Below are positions 1 to 9,076 of a DNA stretch of 64,000 bases, piece by piece (the first letter of the stretch is position 1; every line of letters starts with the position of its first letter). The notes beneath the pieces were generated by a model. That model did no database searches, had not been told where the DNA came from, and saw only the letters and a program-made list of their open reading frames with translations. This stretch comes from an uncultured Desulfobacter sp. (GTDB lineage: Bacteria > Desulfobacterota > Desulfobacteria > Desulfobacterales > Desulfobacteraceae): positions 1,970,001-2,034,000 of the forward strand of contig NZ_OY762614.1 in assembly GCF_963666145.1 (NCBI RefSeq), read 5' to 3'. A program made the position numbers and the translations under genes.

Positions 1-1212
1 ATATACATGGTGGTGCCTTTACCGGCAGCGGCGATGATCACCTGTCTTTTCCTGGGGTTTGACATTGCGCTCTATTTTTCCCTGGTACTTTGCAGTTTAT
101 GCACCATATCCTTTGGCGGCGGGTTCCAGGTTTTTTTGTTCTTTTTTCTGTCCAGTGTTACATCGGCTTACTGGATCAAGGAACGAAACGAACGCCATCA
201 TTTCATCGTAGCCGGATTTAAACTGGCGTTTTTCAATGCATGCCTTGCCATTGCCCTGGGATTTTTCATGCCCTCCCAGGCACTGCCCTGGGCAACGATA
301 GTGAAACAGGTGACAATGGCCGTGGGCGGCGGCGTTTTTGCGGCCATTCTGACGGTGGGGTTCACTCCGTTGATCGAAGTTTTGTTCAATTACACCACAG
401 CAGCTAAACTGCTGGAATTTTCAAACCTGGACCAGCCCCTGATCAAAAAATTAATGATCGAAGCACCGGGCACTTACAATCACAGTGTCATTGTCGCAAC
501 CCTTGCCGAAGCCGCCGCATCGGCCATCCGGGCAGACAGTCTCAAGGCCAAGGTCATGGCGTATTACCACGACATCGGCAAACTGGACAAAACCATGTAT
601 TTCATTGAAAATCAGTCTGACGGCCGGAACCGCCATGACAAGCTTTCCCCGTCCATGTCCGCCTTGATCCTCATCGGCCATGTAAAAAAAGGCGTGGAAA
701 TGGCAAAAAAATACAAACTGGGCAATGAAATCGTGGAAGGCATCATCCAACACCACGGCACATCCCTGATAAAATATTTTTATAACAAAAGCCTGAAAGC
801 CGGCAATGAAAACATCAATGAAGATGATTTCAGATACCCGGGCCCCAAACCCCAGACACGAGAGGCGGGCATTGTGATGCTTGCCGATGTGGTCGAAGCG
901 GCCACCCGGGCCCTTGAGCGCCCGACTCCATCCAGGATAAAAGGCCGTGTCAAAGAGCTGATCAATGACATATTTGCCGACGGTCAGCTCGAAGAGTGCG
1001 AAATGACATTGAAAGATCTTCACCAGATCGCCAAAAGTTTCAATAATATTTTAACCTCTATTTATCACAGCCGCATTGAATATAATGACAAGCCCCAGGA
1101 TAAGAAGAATGGAAAACCTAAAGATACTGATAGACAACCAGCAAGAGGAGAGGCTGCCAACAGCCCCCCTGCACAAAAAGACCGAACAGATCTTAAACGC
1201 CTTGGGTTGTGA
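1..1212 (+). CDS. PgpH/YqfF-type 7TM-HD phosphodiesterase, 5'-truncated by window edge
   Basis: This is the C-terminal part of a membrane-bound HD-domain phosphohydrolase. The family (7TM-7TMR-HD, PgpH/YqfF) degrades cyclic di-AMP at the inner membrane in Firmicutes; the substrate in Desulfobacterota is less certain. The first ~125 visible residues are hydrophobic helices. They are followed by the HD domain with the metal motif YHDIGK (around residue 188), an HKxSPSMSA stretch and IIQHHGT. The reading frame is open to base 1, so the N-terminal extracellular domain lies outside the window. The last ~100 bp overlap the start of ybeY in another frame, which implies translational coupling. The order pgpH-ybeY-pdxJ fits a housekeeping operon. 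The C-terminal tail is Lys/Asp rich and low in complexity. Confidence 0.88.
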   Translation: MYMVVPLPAAAMITCLFLGFDIALYFSLVLCSLCTISFGGGFQVFLFFFLSSVTSAYWIKERNERHHFIVAGFKLAFFNACLAIALGFFMPSQALPWATIVKQVTMAVGGGVFAAILTVGFTPLIEVLFNYTTAAKLLEFSNLDQPLIKKLMIEAPGTYNHSVIVATLAEAAASAIRADSLKAKVMAYYHDIGKLDKTMYFIENQSDGRNRHDKLSPSMSALILIGHVKKGVEMAKKYKLGNEIVEGIIQHHGTSLIKYFYNKSLKAGNENINEDDFRYPGPKPQTREAGIVMLADVVEAATRALERPTPSRIKGRVKELINDIFADGQLEECEMTLKDLHQIAKSFNNILTSIYHSRIEYNDKPQDKKNGKPKDTDRQPARGEAANSPPAQKDRTDLKRLGL

Positions 1213-1573
1213 CGACCACGAGCTTTCCATCGTGATCACCGACGATGCCCAGGTCAGGGAGTTAAACCGGACATACCGGGGAAAAGACAAACCCACCAAC
1301 GTACTCTCCTTCCCCATGCAGGAGGGAGAATTCTCAGACATCACCCCGGGGCTTCTCGGGGATGTGGTCATCTCCCTTGACACCGCCCGGGCCGAAGCCC
1401 AGGCAGCAGGAATTTCCACAGATGAACGAATGTCCCAATTATTGATACACGGCATTCTTCACCTGATTGGATTTGATCATGAACTGGGCGAAAACCAGGC
1501 CCTGGAAATGGAAGAGAAAAGCCTGGAACTGCTCAGGATCGTAGAACCCAATATCAATCTGACCGCATTTTAA
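1109..1573 (+). CDS. ybeY: Endoribonuclease YbeY (rRNA maturation and ribosome quality control)
   Basis: YbeY is a single-domain zinc metallo-endoribonuclease needed for 16S rRNA 3' maturation and late 70S ribosome quality control in the cytoplasm. From this start the protein has 154 residues, normal for the family. The zinc signature HGILHLIGFDH gives ligands H114, H118 and H124, and the family motif NVLSFP is also present. I prefer ATG 1109, preceded by AGGA with about 8 bases spacing, over the earlier in-frame TTG at 1076. The gene starts inside the 3' end of the preceding HD phosphodiesterase gene and is followed 20 bp later by pdxJ. Confidence 0.93.
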   Translation: MENLKILIDNQQEERLPTAPLHKKTEQILNALGCDDHELSIVITDDAQVRELNRTYRGKDKPTNVLSFPMQEGEFSDITPGLLGDVVISLDTARAEAQAAGISTDERMSQLLIHGILHLIGFDHELGENQALEMEEKSLELLRIVEPNINLTAF

Positions 1574-1593
1574 AAATTATTAAGGATAAGAAT

Positions 1594-2313
1594 ATGGCTG
1601 AATTGGCTGTGAACGTAGACCATGTGGCCACCCTGCGCCAGGCAAGGGGTGCCAAATACCCGGAACCGGTCCAGGCCGCCCTGGCCGCAGAAACCGCCGG
1701 GGCAGATGCCATTGTGGTACATCTGCGTGAAGACCGCCGCCACATCCAGGAACGGGATGTTCGCCTGATCTCCCAAACGATAAAGACCCGGTTGATTCTT
1801 GAAATGGCCGCCACCAGTGAAATGCTGGGCATTGCCCTGGACATCAAGCCTGAAACCGTCACCCTGGTACCCGAAAAAAGAGAAGAGCTGACCACCGAAG
1901 GCGGTCTGGATGTCATTACCCATATGGAACACATCCGCCAGGCCGTATCCACCCTGAAAAATGCCGGCATCAAAGTCTGCATTTTCATTGACCCCGACCT
2001 GGATCAGATCAAAGTGGCCCACAAAATAGATGCCGATTCCATTGAGATACACACCGGCGCATTCTGCGATGCCGTAACTTCCTATGACCGGGAAAGGGAA
2101 TACGCAAGAATTGTGGATGCGGCAAAAATCGGTACCCGCCTGAACCTAGGTGTGCATGCAGGCCACGGCATCTGTTACCAATCCATCAAAGCGTTCAAGG
2201 GACTTTCTGAAATCACTGAGTACAGCATCGGACATGCCATCATCTCAAGGGCGATTATGACAGGCATGGACACGGCCGTCAGGGATATGGCGCAATTAAT
2301 TAAAGATCTGTGA
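1594..2313 (+). CDS. pdxJ: Pyridoxine 5'-phosphate synthase PdxJ
   Basis: PdxJ condenses 1-deoxy-D-xylulose 5-phosphate with 3-amino-2-oxopropyl phosphate to give pyridoxine 5'-phosphate, the last step of the DXP-dependent vitamin B6 pathway. The protein is a 239-residue TIM barrel of normal length. It opens with the family motif NVDHVATLRQAR and also has VVHLREDRRHIQ, EIHTGAFCDA, LGVHAGHG and SIGHAIISRA, which cover the active-site loops. The start is ATG 1594 after TTAAGGATAAGAAT. It is probably co-transcribed with ybeY upstream, with a 20-bp gap. Confidence 0.97.
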   Translation: MAELAVNVDHVATLRQARGAKYPEPVQAALAAETAGADAIVVHLREDRRHIQERDVRLISQTIKTRLILEMAATSEMLGIALDIKPETVTLVPEKREELTTEGGLDVITHMEHIRQAVSTLKNAGIKVCIFIDPDLDQIKVAHKIDADSIEIHTGAFCDAVTSYDREREYARIVDAAKIGTRLNLGVHAGHGICYQSIKAFKGLSEITEYSIGHAIISRAIMTGMDTAVRDMAQLIKDL

Positions 2314-2418
2314 TTTACATTTGTTCCATTGATCTGATATAGTCATTTTTCAACTGGATTATTTCAACGTATTTAAAATATTTAAAAATACCGTAACACC
2401 ATATTCCCCGGGGAATAA

Positions 2419-3450
2419 ATGATCAAAATGCAACAGCCCCCAATGCACCAGGAAACGCTTCTCATCATTGATGATGAAATCTCCATCAGGGAGAGCCTGG
2501 CTGATTTATTTGAGGATAAAGGATACCGGGTTTTTACGGCAGAAAACGGACATATGGGCCTGGACCTGTTTTTCCGTAAAAATGTGGACGTGGTCATCAC
2601 GGATCTGCTCATGCCGGTCATGGGCGGACTTGAGGTCATGCGCACCATCCACAAATCCGACCCGGATCAACCCATGATTGTGATTTCAGGCGCCGGCAAA
2701 AAACAAGATGTCATCCAGGCCCTTCAAATGGGTGCCAAAGACTATATTTCCAAACCCATCATCGACCTGGATATCATTGTTCATGTGGTGAAAAAAGTTT
2801 TTGAGAACAGACGTCTGGCAAAAGAAAACAAGGCCTATAGCGAACAACTGGCAAAAAGCGAACGACAGTACAGGACCATTACCGAACAAATTGCTGAAGG
2901 GGTCCTGACAGTAGATGCCCGGGAAAATATCACCTTTGTCAATCCGGCATTCTGTAAAATGATGGGGTATCCGGCAGACAAACTGGTATCAATGAACCTT
3001 GAGGAGATCTCCACCCGGGAAAGCTTTCAGGTGATACTTGAACAGACCCAGATCAGAAAAAAAGGCAAAACGAGCCGGTATGAAATCCAACTGGTACATG
3101 CGGATCTCCACACCGTACATGTGGAACTGACCTGCAGCCCCATTAACCAGGGCAAAGATCAAACCTATACAGGCACCATTATCATGGCCCGGGACATATC
3201 CCGGCGGATTAAACTACAGCGCCAGTACGAACAATTCATAAAATATCCCCAGGACATACCCGAACATGCCATCGCCATCTGCGCAAACTGCAAAAAAATC
3301 AGGGGCAAAGACAACCGGTGGAAAGATATTGAAAAGGCATTTGACCATTTAATATTTTCCCACGGAATATGCCCGGCCTGCTGCGATAAATTGTACCCGG
3401 ACCTTAATTTTGAAGACACAGATACCGATTCGGGAAAAGGCTCAGCCTAA
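2419..3450 (+). CDS. Response regulator: receiver + PAS, with Cys-rich C-terminal module
   Basis: A 343-residue signalling protein. Residues ~12-130 form a CheY-like receiver with acidic pocket D18/D19, phosphoacceptor D62 (ITDLLMP) and conserved K112 (SKPI). A short linker leads to a PAS domain at ~150-265. The last ~60 residues hold a CANCKKIR motif and a second pair, CPACC, after a Trp and a Phe/His stretch. This resembles a small metal-binding tail seen on other regulators of sulfate reducers; the function of the tail is unknown. There is no DNA-binding or enzymatic output domain, so it probably acts through protein contacts with an unlinked kinase. Its 3' end overlaps the convergent HAD gene by 9 bp. 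Confidence 0.85.
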   Translation: MIKMQQPPMHQETLLIIDDEISIRESLADLFEDKGYRVFTAENGHMGLDLFFRKNVDVVITDLLMPVMGGLEVMRTIHKSDPDQPMIVISGAGKKQDVIQALQMGAKDYISKPIIDLDIIVHVVKKVFENRRLAKENKAYSEQLAKSERQYRTITEQIAEGVLTVDARENITFVNPAFCKMMGYPADKLVSMNLEEISTRESFQVILEQTQIRKKGKTSRYEIQLVHADLHTVHVELTCSPINQGKDQTYTGTIIMARDISRRIKLQRQYEQFIKYPQDIPEHAIAICANCKKIRGKDNRWKDIEKAFDHLIFSHGICPACCDKLYPDLNFEDTDTDSGKGSA

Positions 3451-4287
3451 CAACCCAGCCGAACGCGCCGCCCAGCTCACGCCGCATTCATTGTTGGACC
3501 CCGAAGAGACGTACTTACTTTTTAGAGATGTCGGACTGTTATCCATTAAAAACCCCTGCCCTGCCCACGCTAAAAGGTCTGCGTCATTGTAATCATTGCC
3601 CACGGCAGTCACCATTTCCCGGTTGACACCAAGCTGGTCGGCCAGCCATTGGGACGACGCACTCTTGCTGACCCCGGCAGAAAACACTTCTATCCACAAC
3701 GATTTATGGTCCAAAGGAGATGTCGCTGGAATCACACTGAACCCTGACAGTTCACAGCGCAACGCATCTATATGCGTCCAGGGAAATCCAGCAGGTACAA
3801 TGGCCAGAACCTCAGTGGACTGATCATAAATCATGTTTCCCGCCCCAAGGGGCGTGGCAAACTCAGAATACATATCCATCCGCCGCTGAAAATCCGGATT
3901 GATGCCGGATGTGGATTTAAACAAAAAATACGAGGTCTCGGGAATGGCTTTATGGACCATATAATCAAATCCATACCGGTCAAAGCACGCTGCAATTTCC
4001 AATGCCCCGTCCCTGGGGATGGAACAACAACGGATCAACTGGTTTTCAGGCCAGGCCATAATGCCGGCGCCTGTGGAAAAAATCAGATAATCCAGGGGCA
4101 GATCTTCAGGAGCAAGCCCCATATGCCCAAAGGCGCGCCTGAAGGAATAAAGGCTGCGCCCTGTGGCGATCACCGTAATCACACCGGCAGATCTCAACTC
4201 AGCCAGGGTATCCAGATCCCAGCCACGGATACGCCGATCGTCCGTGAGCAGCGTACCGTCAAAATCAGTGACAAACATTGCCGGCAT
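3442..4287 (-). CDS. Cof-type HAD-superfamily phosphatase
   Basis: A soluble haloacid-dehalogenase-fold phosphohydrolase of the Cof/YbiV type (281 residues), acting on sugar phosphates, nucleotides or cofactor phosphates; the substrate cannot be read from the sequence. Motif I is DFDGT, with nucleophile D8 and general acid D10. Motif II sits at VIATGRS. Motif IV (GNDYNDADLL) is near the C-terminus, and the long stretch between them matches a C2B cap. The start is ATG 4287. The gene is convergent with the REC-PAS regulator gene (9-bp overlap) and is followed on the same strand downstream of the S1 gene. Confidence 0.85.
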   Translation of the reverse strand: MPAMFVTDFDGTLLTDDRRIRGWDLDTLAELRSAGVITVIATGRSLYSFRRAFGHMGLAPEDLPLDYLIFSTGAGIMAWPENQLIRCCSIPRDGALEIAACFDRYGFDYMVHKAIPETSYFLFKSTSGINPDFQRRMDMYSEFATPLGAGNMIYDQSTEVLAIVPAGFPWTHIDALRCELSGFSVIPATSPLDHKSLWIEVFSAGVSKSASSQWLADQLGVNREMVTAVGNDYNDADLLAWAGQGFLMDNSPTSLKSKYVSSGSNNECGVSWAARSAGLLG

Positions 4288-4356
4288 GTTAAATTCGCCC
4301 TTTCAACGGGCTATTGCAAAATGAAAGCACTATAATCGTAATGTATCAGGTGCAGC

Positions 4357-5838
4357 CTACTTCTTTTTCTCCAGTGCGGCCCGCAAAATGCTTTCCATGG
4401 AGCCAAAAGAGGAACCTCCCTTGTCACTTTTTGCAAACTGCTTCCAATTACCGGAGGATTTCTGGTCCGGGGGAGAAAGGGTCATGCGCCGGCTATCCTC
4501 ATCCACTTCCTGGATCAGCACCGGCAGGGTATCCCCGGGTTTGAGGGACTCAATTTTCCCTGCATCTGAGGACTGGCGGAGATTCGACATGGGCATCAGG
4601 CCGGTAATGCCGGGTTCCAAGCGAATAAACAGCCCAAAACCTTCTTTTTTCTCCAGGGTTCCCTCCACGACACTGCCCACGGAATACTTGGCCAGGACAC
4701 CGGTCCAGGGATCGCCCGCCGCATCTTTCATGCTCAAAGAGATCCGTTTGCTGTCCATATCAATGGCCTTGATTCGGACCTGGACGCTATCACCGACGCT
4801 CACCTCGTCCTCGGGGCGAAGCACCCGTTTTACGTGGCTCATTTCAGATATATGAACCAGACCGTCAATGCCCGGAGCAATCTCCACAAACGCGCCGAAA
4901 GCGGTCAAACGGACCACTTTGCCGCTGACCTGGTCTCCGGAGCTGAAGGTCGTGCCGATGTTATCCCAAGGATTGCCAGAGGTCTGTTTAACGGACAAAG
5001 AAATTTTGGGAGAATCGGAATTGGGTTTTTCAATCTTTAACACCTTAACCGGTAGGATATCATTCACCCGGACCACCTCTTCGGGCTTTTCCACCCGGGA
5101 CCAGCTCAATTCGGAAATATGGGCCATGCCTTCCACGCCGGGGGCAAGTTCAACAAAAGCACCGTAGGACATCAGCTTGATCACCTTGCCCTGGACCGTA
5201 TCCCCTTCGGCCAGTTCTTTCATGAATGCGGCACGTTCTTCCTTGATCTGCTCATTGAGAAGGTCCCTGCGGGAAACAACAATATTTCTGCCCTTTTCCT
5301 CATACCGGGTAATCAAAAAATGGTGGGTCTGTCCCTCGTAATCCTCGGGGGTTTCCACATATTTGACATCAATCTGGCTCACCGGACAAAACGCCCTTTT
5401 ACCCAGAACATCCACGGAGAAACCGCCTTTAACAACGCCGGTCACCCGGCCTTCAACCGGGGTGTGCCCGCGGTAGGCATCCTCAATCATGGCAGCCATC
5501 CCTGCCCCGGAAACAGCCTTGGACAAAATCACTTCACTTTCGCTCAGGGAGACCACATACAGTTTAAGGATATCACCCACTGAATACTGAAACTCACCAT
5601 CTTCATCCAGCAGTTCGGACTTATCCACCACACCGTCTGACTTTGTCCCCGTGTCCAGATAAACTGAATTTTCTCCGATGGAAATGATCTGGCCTTCCAC
5701 CATATCTCCGGGTTTGAATTCCCGGCCGATTTTTGAATCATAGGCATCAAGCATCTGCTCAAAACTCATCTCGTCGTTGCTTTGGTCAATGCCGTTGTCA
5801 GTGTTCTGAGTGTTGTCGTCCTCAAACCTGTCGTTCAT
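4357..5838 (-). CDS. S1-domain RNA-binding protein (ribosomal protein S1 homolog)
   Basis: A 493-residue protein built mainly of five S1/OB-fold RNA-binding repeats at roughly 40-108, 125-192, 208-277, 297-366 and 383-450. The third and fourth are the most canonical (GKV..SYGAFVELAPGVEGMAHISE and the equivalent block about 90 residues later). The N-terminus is acidic and Asn/Gln rich; the C-terminus is basic. Proteins like this bind mRNA at the ribosome and assist initiation. With five rather than six repeats it may be a paralog of the true S1 rather than rpsA itself. It is transcribed leftward, with an AGGGCCGGGAGAAG region upstream of ATG 5838. Confidence 0.87.
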   Translation of the reverse strand: MNDRFEDDNTQNTDNGIDQSNDEMSFEQMLDAYDSKIGREFKPGDMVEGQIISIGENSVYLDTGTKSDGVVDKSELLDEDGEFQYSVGDILKLYVVSLSESEVILSKAVSGAGMAAMIEDAYRGHTPVEGRVTGVVKGGFSVDVLGKRAFCPVSQIDVKYVETPEDYEGQTHHFLITRYEEKGRNIVVSRRDLLNEQIKEERAAFMKELAEGDTVQGKVIKLMSYGAFVELAPGVEGMAHISELSWSRVEKPEEVVRVNDILPVKVLKIEKPNSDSPKISLSVKQTSGNPWDNIGTTFSSGDQVSGKVVRLTAFGAFVEIAPGIDGLVHISEMSHVKRVLRPEDEVSVGDSVQVRIKAIDMDSKRISLSMKDAAGDPWTGVLAKYSVGSVVEGTLEKKEGFGLFIRLEPGITGLMPMSNLRQSSDAGKIESLKPGDTLPVLIQEVDEDSRRMTLSPPDQKSSGNWKQFAKSDKGGSSFGSMESILRAALEKKK

Positions 5839-5994
5839 TTTCTTCTCCCGGCCCTCAGGTTTTTAACTCTGACGGGTCCGTTGTTAAATTTAAGTTTTCG
5901 CCAAAAATTTAAATCATAATACAATCACTGAATTTTGTCGAAGCAAAACAATGTCTAATAAAACAGTTGAGCATAAATGTCCACAGTGGGTGTA

Positions 5995-7700
5995 TTATAC
6001 CCGAAAAAAACGAAAACCTTTATTGCCGCTTACATAAATCACATAGGTTTCAATGGCAAAATGGGGAAACATCTGCAAAGCATCGTTTTTATACCCAAGC
6101 ACCTTAAGTGCATCCGCTTCAAGGGGTGCCCGAAGGGATAATATTTTATCCGCATCTTTTCCGGGCGTATACTTAAACTGAATAATGCTTTTGGTGTTTT
6201 TGTATTTATTGTGATACTTGCCGGTCATCTCCCAATCACTCCTGCCGGAGGGATAATTGACCTCCATGGAAAAGGTGAACCAGCGCGACAGATAACGGGT
6301 GTAAAGTTCATAAAAAGTACAGCGGACAAAATTTTCATTGATTTTGTCCCACGCCTGGGCCGGAAACTGGCCAAGATAGACCTTGTAAAACCCTGCAAAC
6401 AATTTTTTCATATCGAGATCTGCAAGGTATTCCCGGAATATATCGGTATAGCCTTTTGAGACTTCGTACTTGTTAAGTTCATTGTATTAGTCGGTAAAAA
6501 TTTCACGCAGGGTATTGTTGGGCAGACACATGGCAAAATCATCCAGGCAGGTCACCATGCCCAGATAAAACAGGGATACAGGATAATAATCCCGTTCAAA
6601 AAAATGCCGCATGTTGAACTTGGACACCAGTTGTTTGGTATCGTATGGCAACCGGTTGTCAAACACCAGGGCGTCCATCATGGCGTCGGTGTTTTCCTTG
6701 ACCGTTGTCAGCCGCTCAATCCAGGAGATATCGGTTTTCAAGTTGTCGTCAATGAGTTCCCGGGGAATCTTGCCGTCATTTAAAACAAATCGTTTTAGAA
6801 AATAGGTAACAATGGTTGAGTTGAACAGGGTTTCTTCAACTTCCGGCACAAAGCGGTAGCCATTATAATGGGTATTCATGATCGCAAGGATCTCAGGCTT
6901 CCGGGAGGGATCAAAGCCAAAAGCATCAAATATCCAGGTAAGATAGTCCCGGGTCTCCGCATGGGTAAATCCCAGCATGTTCACCAGTTTTTCTTCGAGT
7001 GTAACGATTTCTGCAATATTAAACCCGGAAGTCAGATCATCAATGGTGATCGGCAATACGCCGGTAATAAATACCTTGCCCACACTCTGCAGCTCAATCC
7101 CGGATTTAATGACCTTGAAAAACGAACGCAGGAAAAAATCGCCGGTGGTGAGTTCCTTATAACGGTCGTCGTTGCGGGTGGTGATCAGTTGATTGGTGAA
7201 GTTATCATACTCATCAATGATAATGTAAAGTGGCGGTAGATCATTGTTGTTGATTTTTTCGATGATGATCTGTAATTGGTTTGCAATGGGCATTTCCCGG
7301 GTGATATTCAGATCACCCAGAAAATGGGCGTACCGGGACAGAAAGGTCTGGAGTGTCGCACCCTGGGTCACCGTAAAATTTTCTTCAATCACCTTGATAT
7401 CCGGCTTGACACTCACCACGGAAAAATTCATCCTCAGCACCATAAAGCTGTTTTTTAGCGGGGTCGGGTGCCGGCCGATCCAGGTCTGCCCAAAAGGGAA
7501 TCAAATTGATCCGTGAAGTTAATGTCGTAATAACACGCCAGGGTGGAACACCAAAGGCTTTTACCAAAACGGCAGGGACGCAGAAACACAGGCACCTGCC
7601 AATTTTCAAGCTCGGCTATGTAACGGGTCTTGTCCACATAATAATAGCCGTCATTGATAATTTGCTCAAAGCTGCTAACGGCGTAAGGAATTTTTTTCAT
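5995..7700 (-). pseudogene. AAA-ATPase-like / PD-(D/E)XK nuclease-like gene, broken by a frameshift and a stop
   Basis: One ancestral gene read leftward from ATG 7700 (ribosome site AAGGACC). The N-terminus (YYYVDKTRYI, then a P-loop-like RPCRFGKS) and the middle (IIDEYDNF) match the AAA-ATPase_like family. The C-terminus (SIIQFKY core) matches the associated PD-(D/E)XK domain. Two lesions are visible. At about 7491-7497 one base is missing in a T/G run: adding one T restores LFGQTWIGRHPTPLKNSF across the break. At 6487-6489 a TAA lies in frame between EIFTD and YNELNKY, after which the same frame stays open to 5995. Family members occur in many copies in anaerobes with unclear roles. Confidence 0.85.
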
Positions 7701-8289
7701 GAAGGTCCTTAATCCATGCCATAAAGTTAGGCACTAAATATTTTATTTCATCAAGAAGTGCATGAAGAATATATATCGAAAAATGAATTTTCATGTCGTT
7801 TCTGCTCTTGGGTGGTAAAATTAAAATCATCTTAACTTTATGGCGATGGCTACCAATAGTGAAAGAAGTCAACGGCCATTACCGGCAAAGGTTACACACC
7901 ACATAATAGACATATTTGTCGCCCTGCTATTCCTTAAAAGTTCTGATTCTTTACGATTTTAACGCTGTGCTCTGGGGCAAACCGAAGCGTAGGTTTGTCC
8001 CTATCAGCACTTTGTGTGAGCCGGGCACGGCACGTGTCATTAAGAGTGAGTCAAACGTAAACAATTTCAGAACGTTTGGCAAGTCTTAGACCAATCCTTA
8101 TGGCGGCGAAGGGTGTAGTGGTAGTTCAACGGGGGTAAGGGTTAATGTGGCAGGAGCTTCCATCGACTAACCGGCCAAAGAACGTGAGGGGATTCCTTTA
8201 TTTTTCCCTCACTTTTCTGGCTGCCCTCAATCCAAGGCGGTGTCATAAACCTTCCCACAGCATCATAGGCGTCATTCTAAAAGCCCCTA
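7701..8289. other. Gene-free stretch with a strong hairpin and a possible group II intron remnant
   Basis: No convincing gene lies between the broken ATPase gene and the tetR promoter. At about 7970-8000 a 10-bp stem (GGGGCAAACC / GGTTTGTCCC, one G-U pair) with loop GAAGCGTA is followed by TTGTGTGAGCCGGGCACGGC. This resembles the GUGYG 5' end of bacterial group II introns, but no reverse transcriptase or domain V was recognised. The short ORFs here lack ribosome sites and resemble nothing known. Confidence 0.3.
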
Positions 8290-8318
8290 TTGCATACCTA
8301 CCCGAAGGTATGTATAAT
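8290..8318 (+). promoter_or_regulatory. Sigma-70 promoter with embedded TetR-type operator
   Basis: TTGCAT (8290-8295) and TATAAT (8313-8318) are separated by exactly 17 bp. The spacer and the end of the -35 box form a perfect inverted repeat, CATACCT-N6-AGGTATG (8293-8312). A TetR-family repressor bound there would block RNA polymerase, which fits autorepression of the downstream regulator gene and efflux operon. The site is seen directly; the identity of the bound protein is inferred. Confidence 0.82.
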
Positions 8319-8344
8319 GCGCGCCACTAAATTAAGGGGAATCC

Positions 8345-8953
8345 ATGGCGAGAAAAACAAAAAAAGAGGCACAGAAGACACGGCAGCAAATTCTGGATGC
8401 CGCGCTCAAGATCTGTTCTGAAAAGGGCTATTCAAAAACCACGTTCGTGGATGTTGCCAATGAGATAGGATTGACAAAGGGTGCGGTTTATTGGCACTTC
8501 AAAACAAAACCTGAACTTTTGGCTGCTATGATCTCATATGGTGAAGAAAAACAGTACAATCTCTTTGAAAATATGATGCTGGAAAGCGTAGCAGACCTGC
8601 GCCGGGGAATCGCCGAATTTGCCAATACCTTTGTTAGTGATGAGGAGGCCTGGAAGTTTGAGTTTTTCTGTGGTTTCCAGATTGAATGGTCAACCGAGCT
8701 CATGGCGGAAGTGCATGAAAAATTAGCGGAACTGCGCGTTGATCCAATGAAGGAGTTTGAAGAAAAACTTGTGCGGTTGCAGGAAAAAAGCGCGTTAAGT
8801 AAAGAAAAGGACGCCCGGGCCCTTGCGCTGTGTTTCGCTTCATCTTGGATAGGCGCAATGCATTTGGCCATGTACGGCGAATATGATCGGAATAAATTTG
8901 TGGAAGTGGTCCTGGAAAGTTTTGACCTGCTGTTCGGCCCGCTTTCCATCTGA
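8345..8953 (+). CDS. TetR/AcrR-family transcriptional repressor of the adjacent efflux operon
   Basis: A 202-residue regulator. Residues ~10-57 form the TetR helix-turn-helix (RQQILDAALKICSEKGY, then TTFVDVANEIGLTKGAVYWHF), and the rest is a helical ligand-binding domain. The pattern is that of AcrR/TtgR-type repressors, which release DNA when a pump substrate binds. The start ATG 8345 follows TTAAGGGGAATCC. The promoter immediately upstream carries a palindrome overlapping -35/-10, so negative autoregulation is likely. The adaptor gene starts 123 bp downstream on the same strand, across a repeated intergenic element. Confidence 0.92.
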   Translation: MARKTKKEAQKTRQQILDAALKICSEKGYSKTTFVDVANEIGLTKGAVYWHFKTKPELLAAMISYGEEKQYNLFENMMLESVADLRRGIAEFANTFVSDEEAWKFEFFCGFQIEWSTELMAEVHEKLAELRVDPMKEFEEKLVRLQEKSALSKEKDARALALCFASSWIGAMHLAMYGEYDRNKFVEVVLESFDLLFGPLSI

Positions 8954-8970
8954 GGCATCGCACGTCAATA

Positions 8971-9066
8971 TAACAGCCACGGGCTGACCTGACATATCAA
9001 TTGCAAGGCATAGCCCACAACAAAGCTTGAAAGATCTGAGTAACTTACCCAGACGTTCTTATAAAG
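8971..9066 (+). repeat. Intergenic repeat element, copy A
   Basis: A roughly 93-base element starting ACAGCCACGGGCTGACC and ending TTCTTATAAA, with internal CCCACAA and TTGAAAGATCTG blocks. Two further copies lie at 53747 and 61817. Stem potential includes GGGCT...AGCCC and TCTGAGT...ACCCAGA. Copy A ends directly at the ribosome-binding site of the adaptor gene (AAAGGAG). Confidence 0.75.
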
Positions 9067-9076
9067 GAGAAATCTA

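Noticed and set aside
7675..7872. Small leftward ORF overlapping the broken ATPase gene start
   Set aside because: No ribosome site and no recognisable features; the ATPase gene has a good start at 7700.
8145..8330. 61-codon ORF before tetR
   Set aside because: It runs through the -35/-10 promoter and operator and has no ribosome site.
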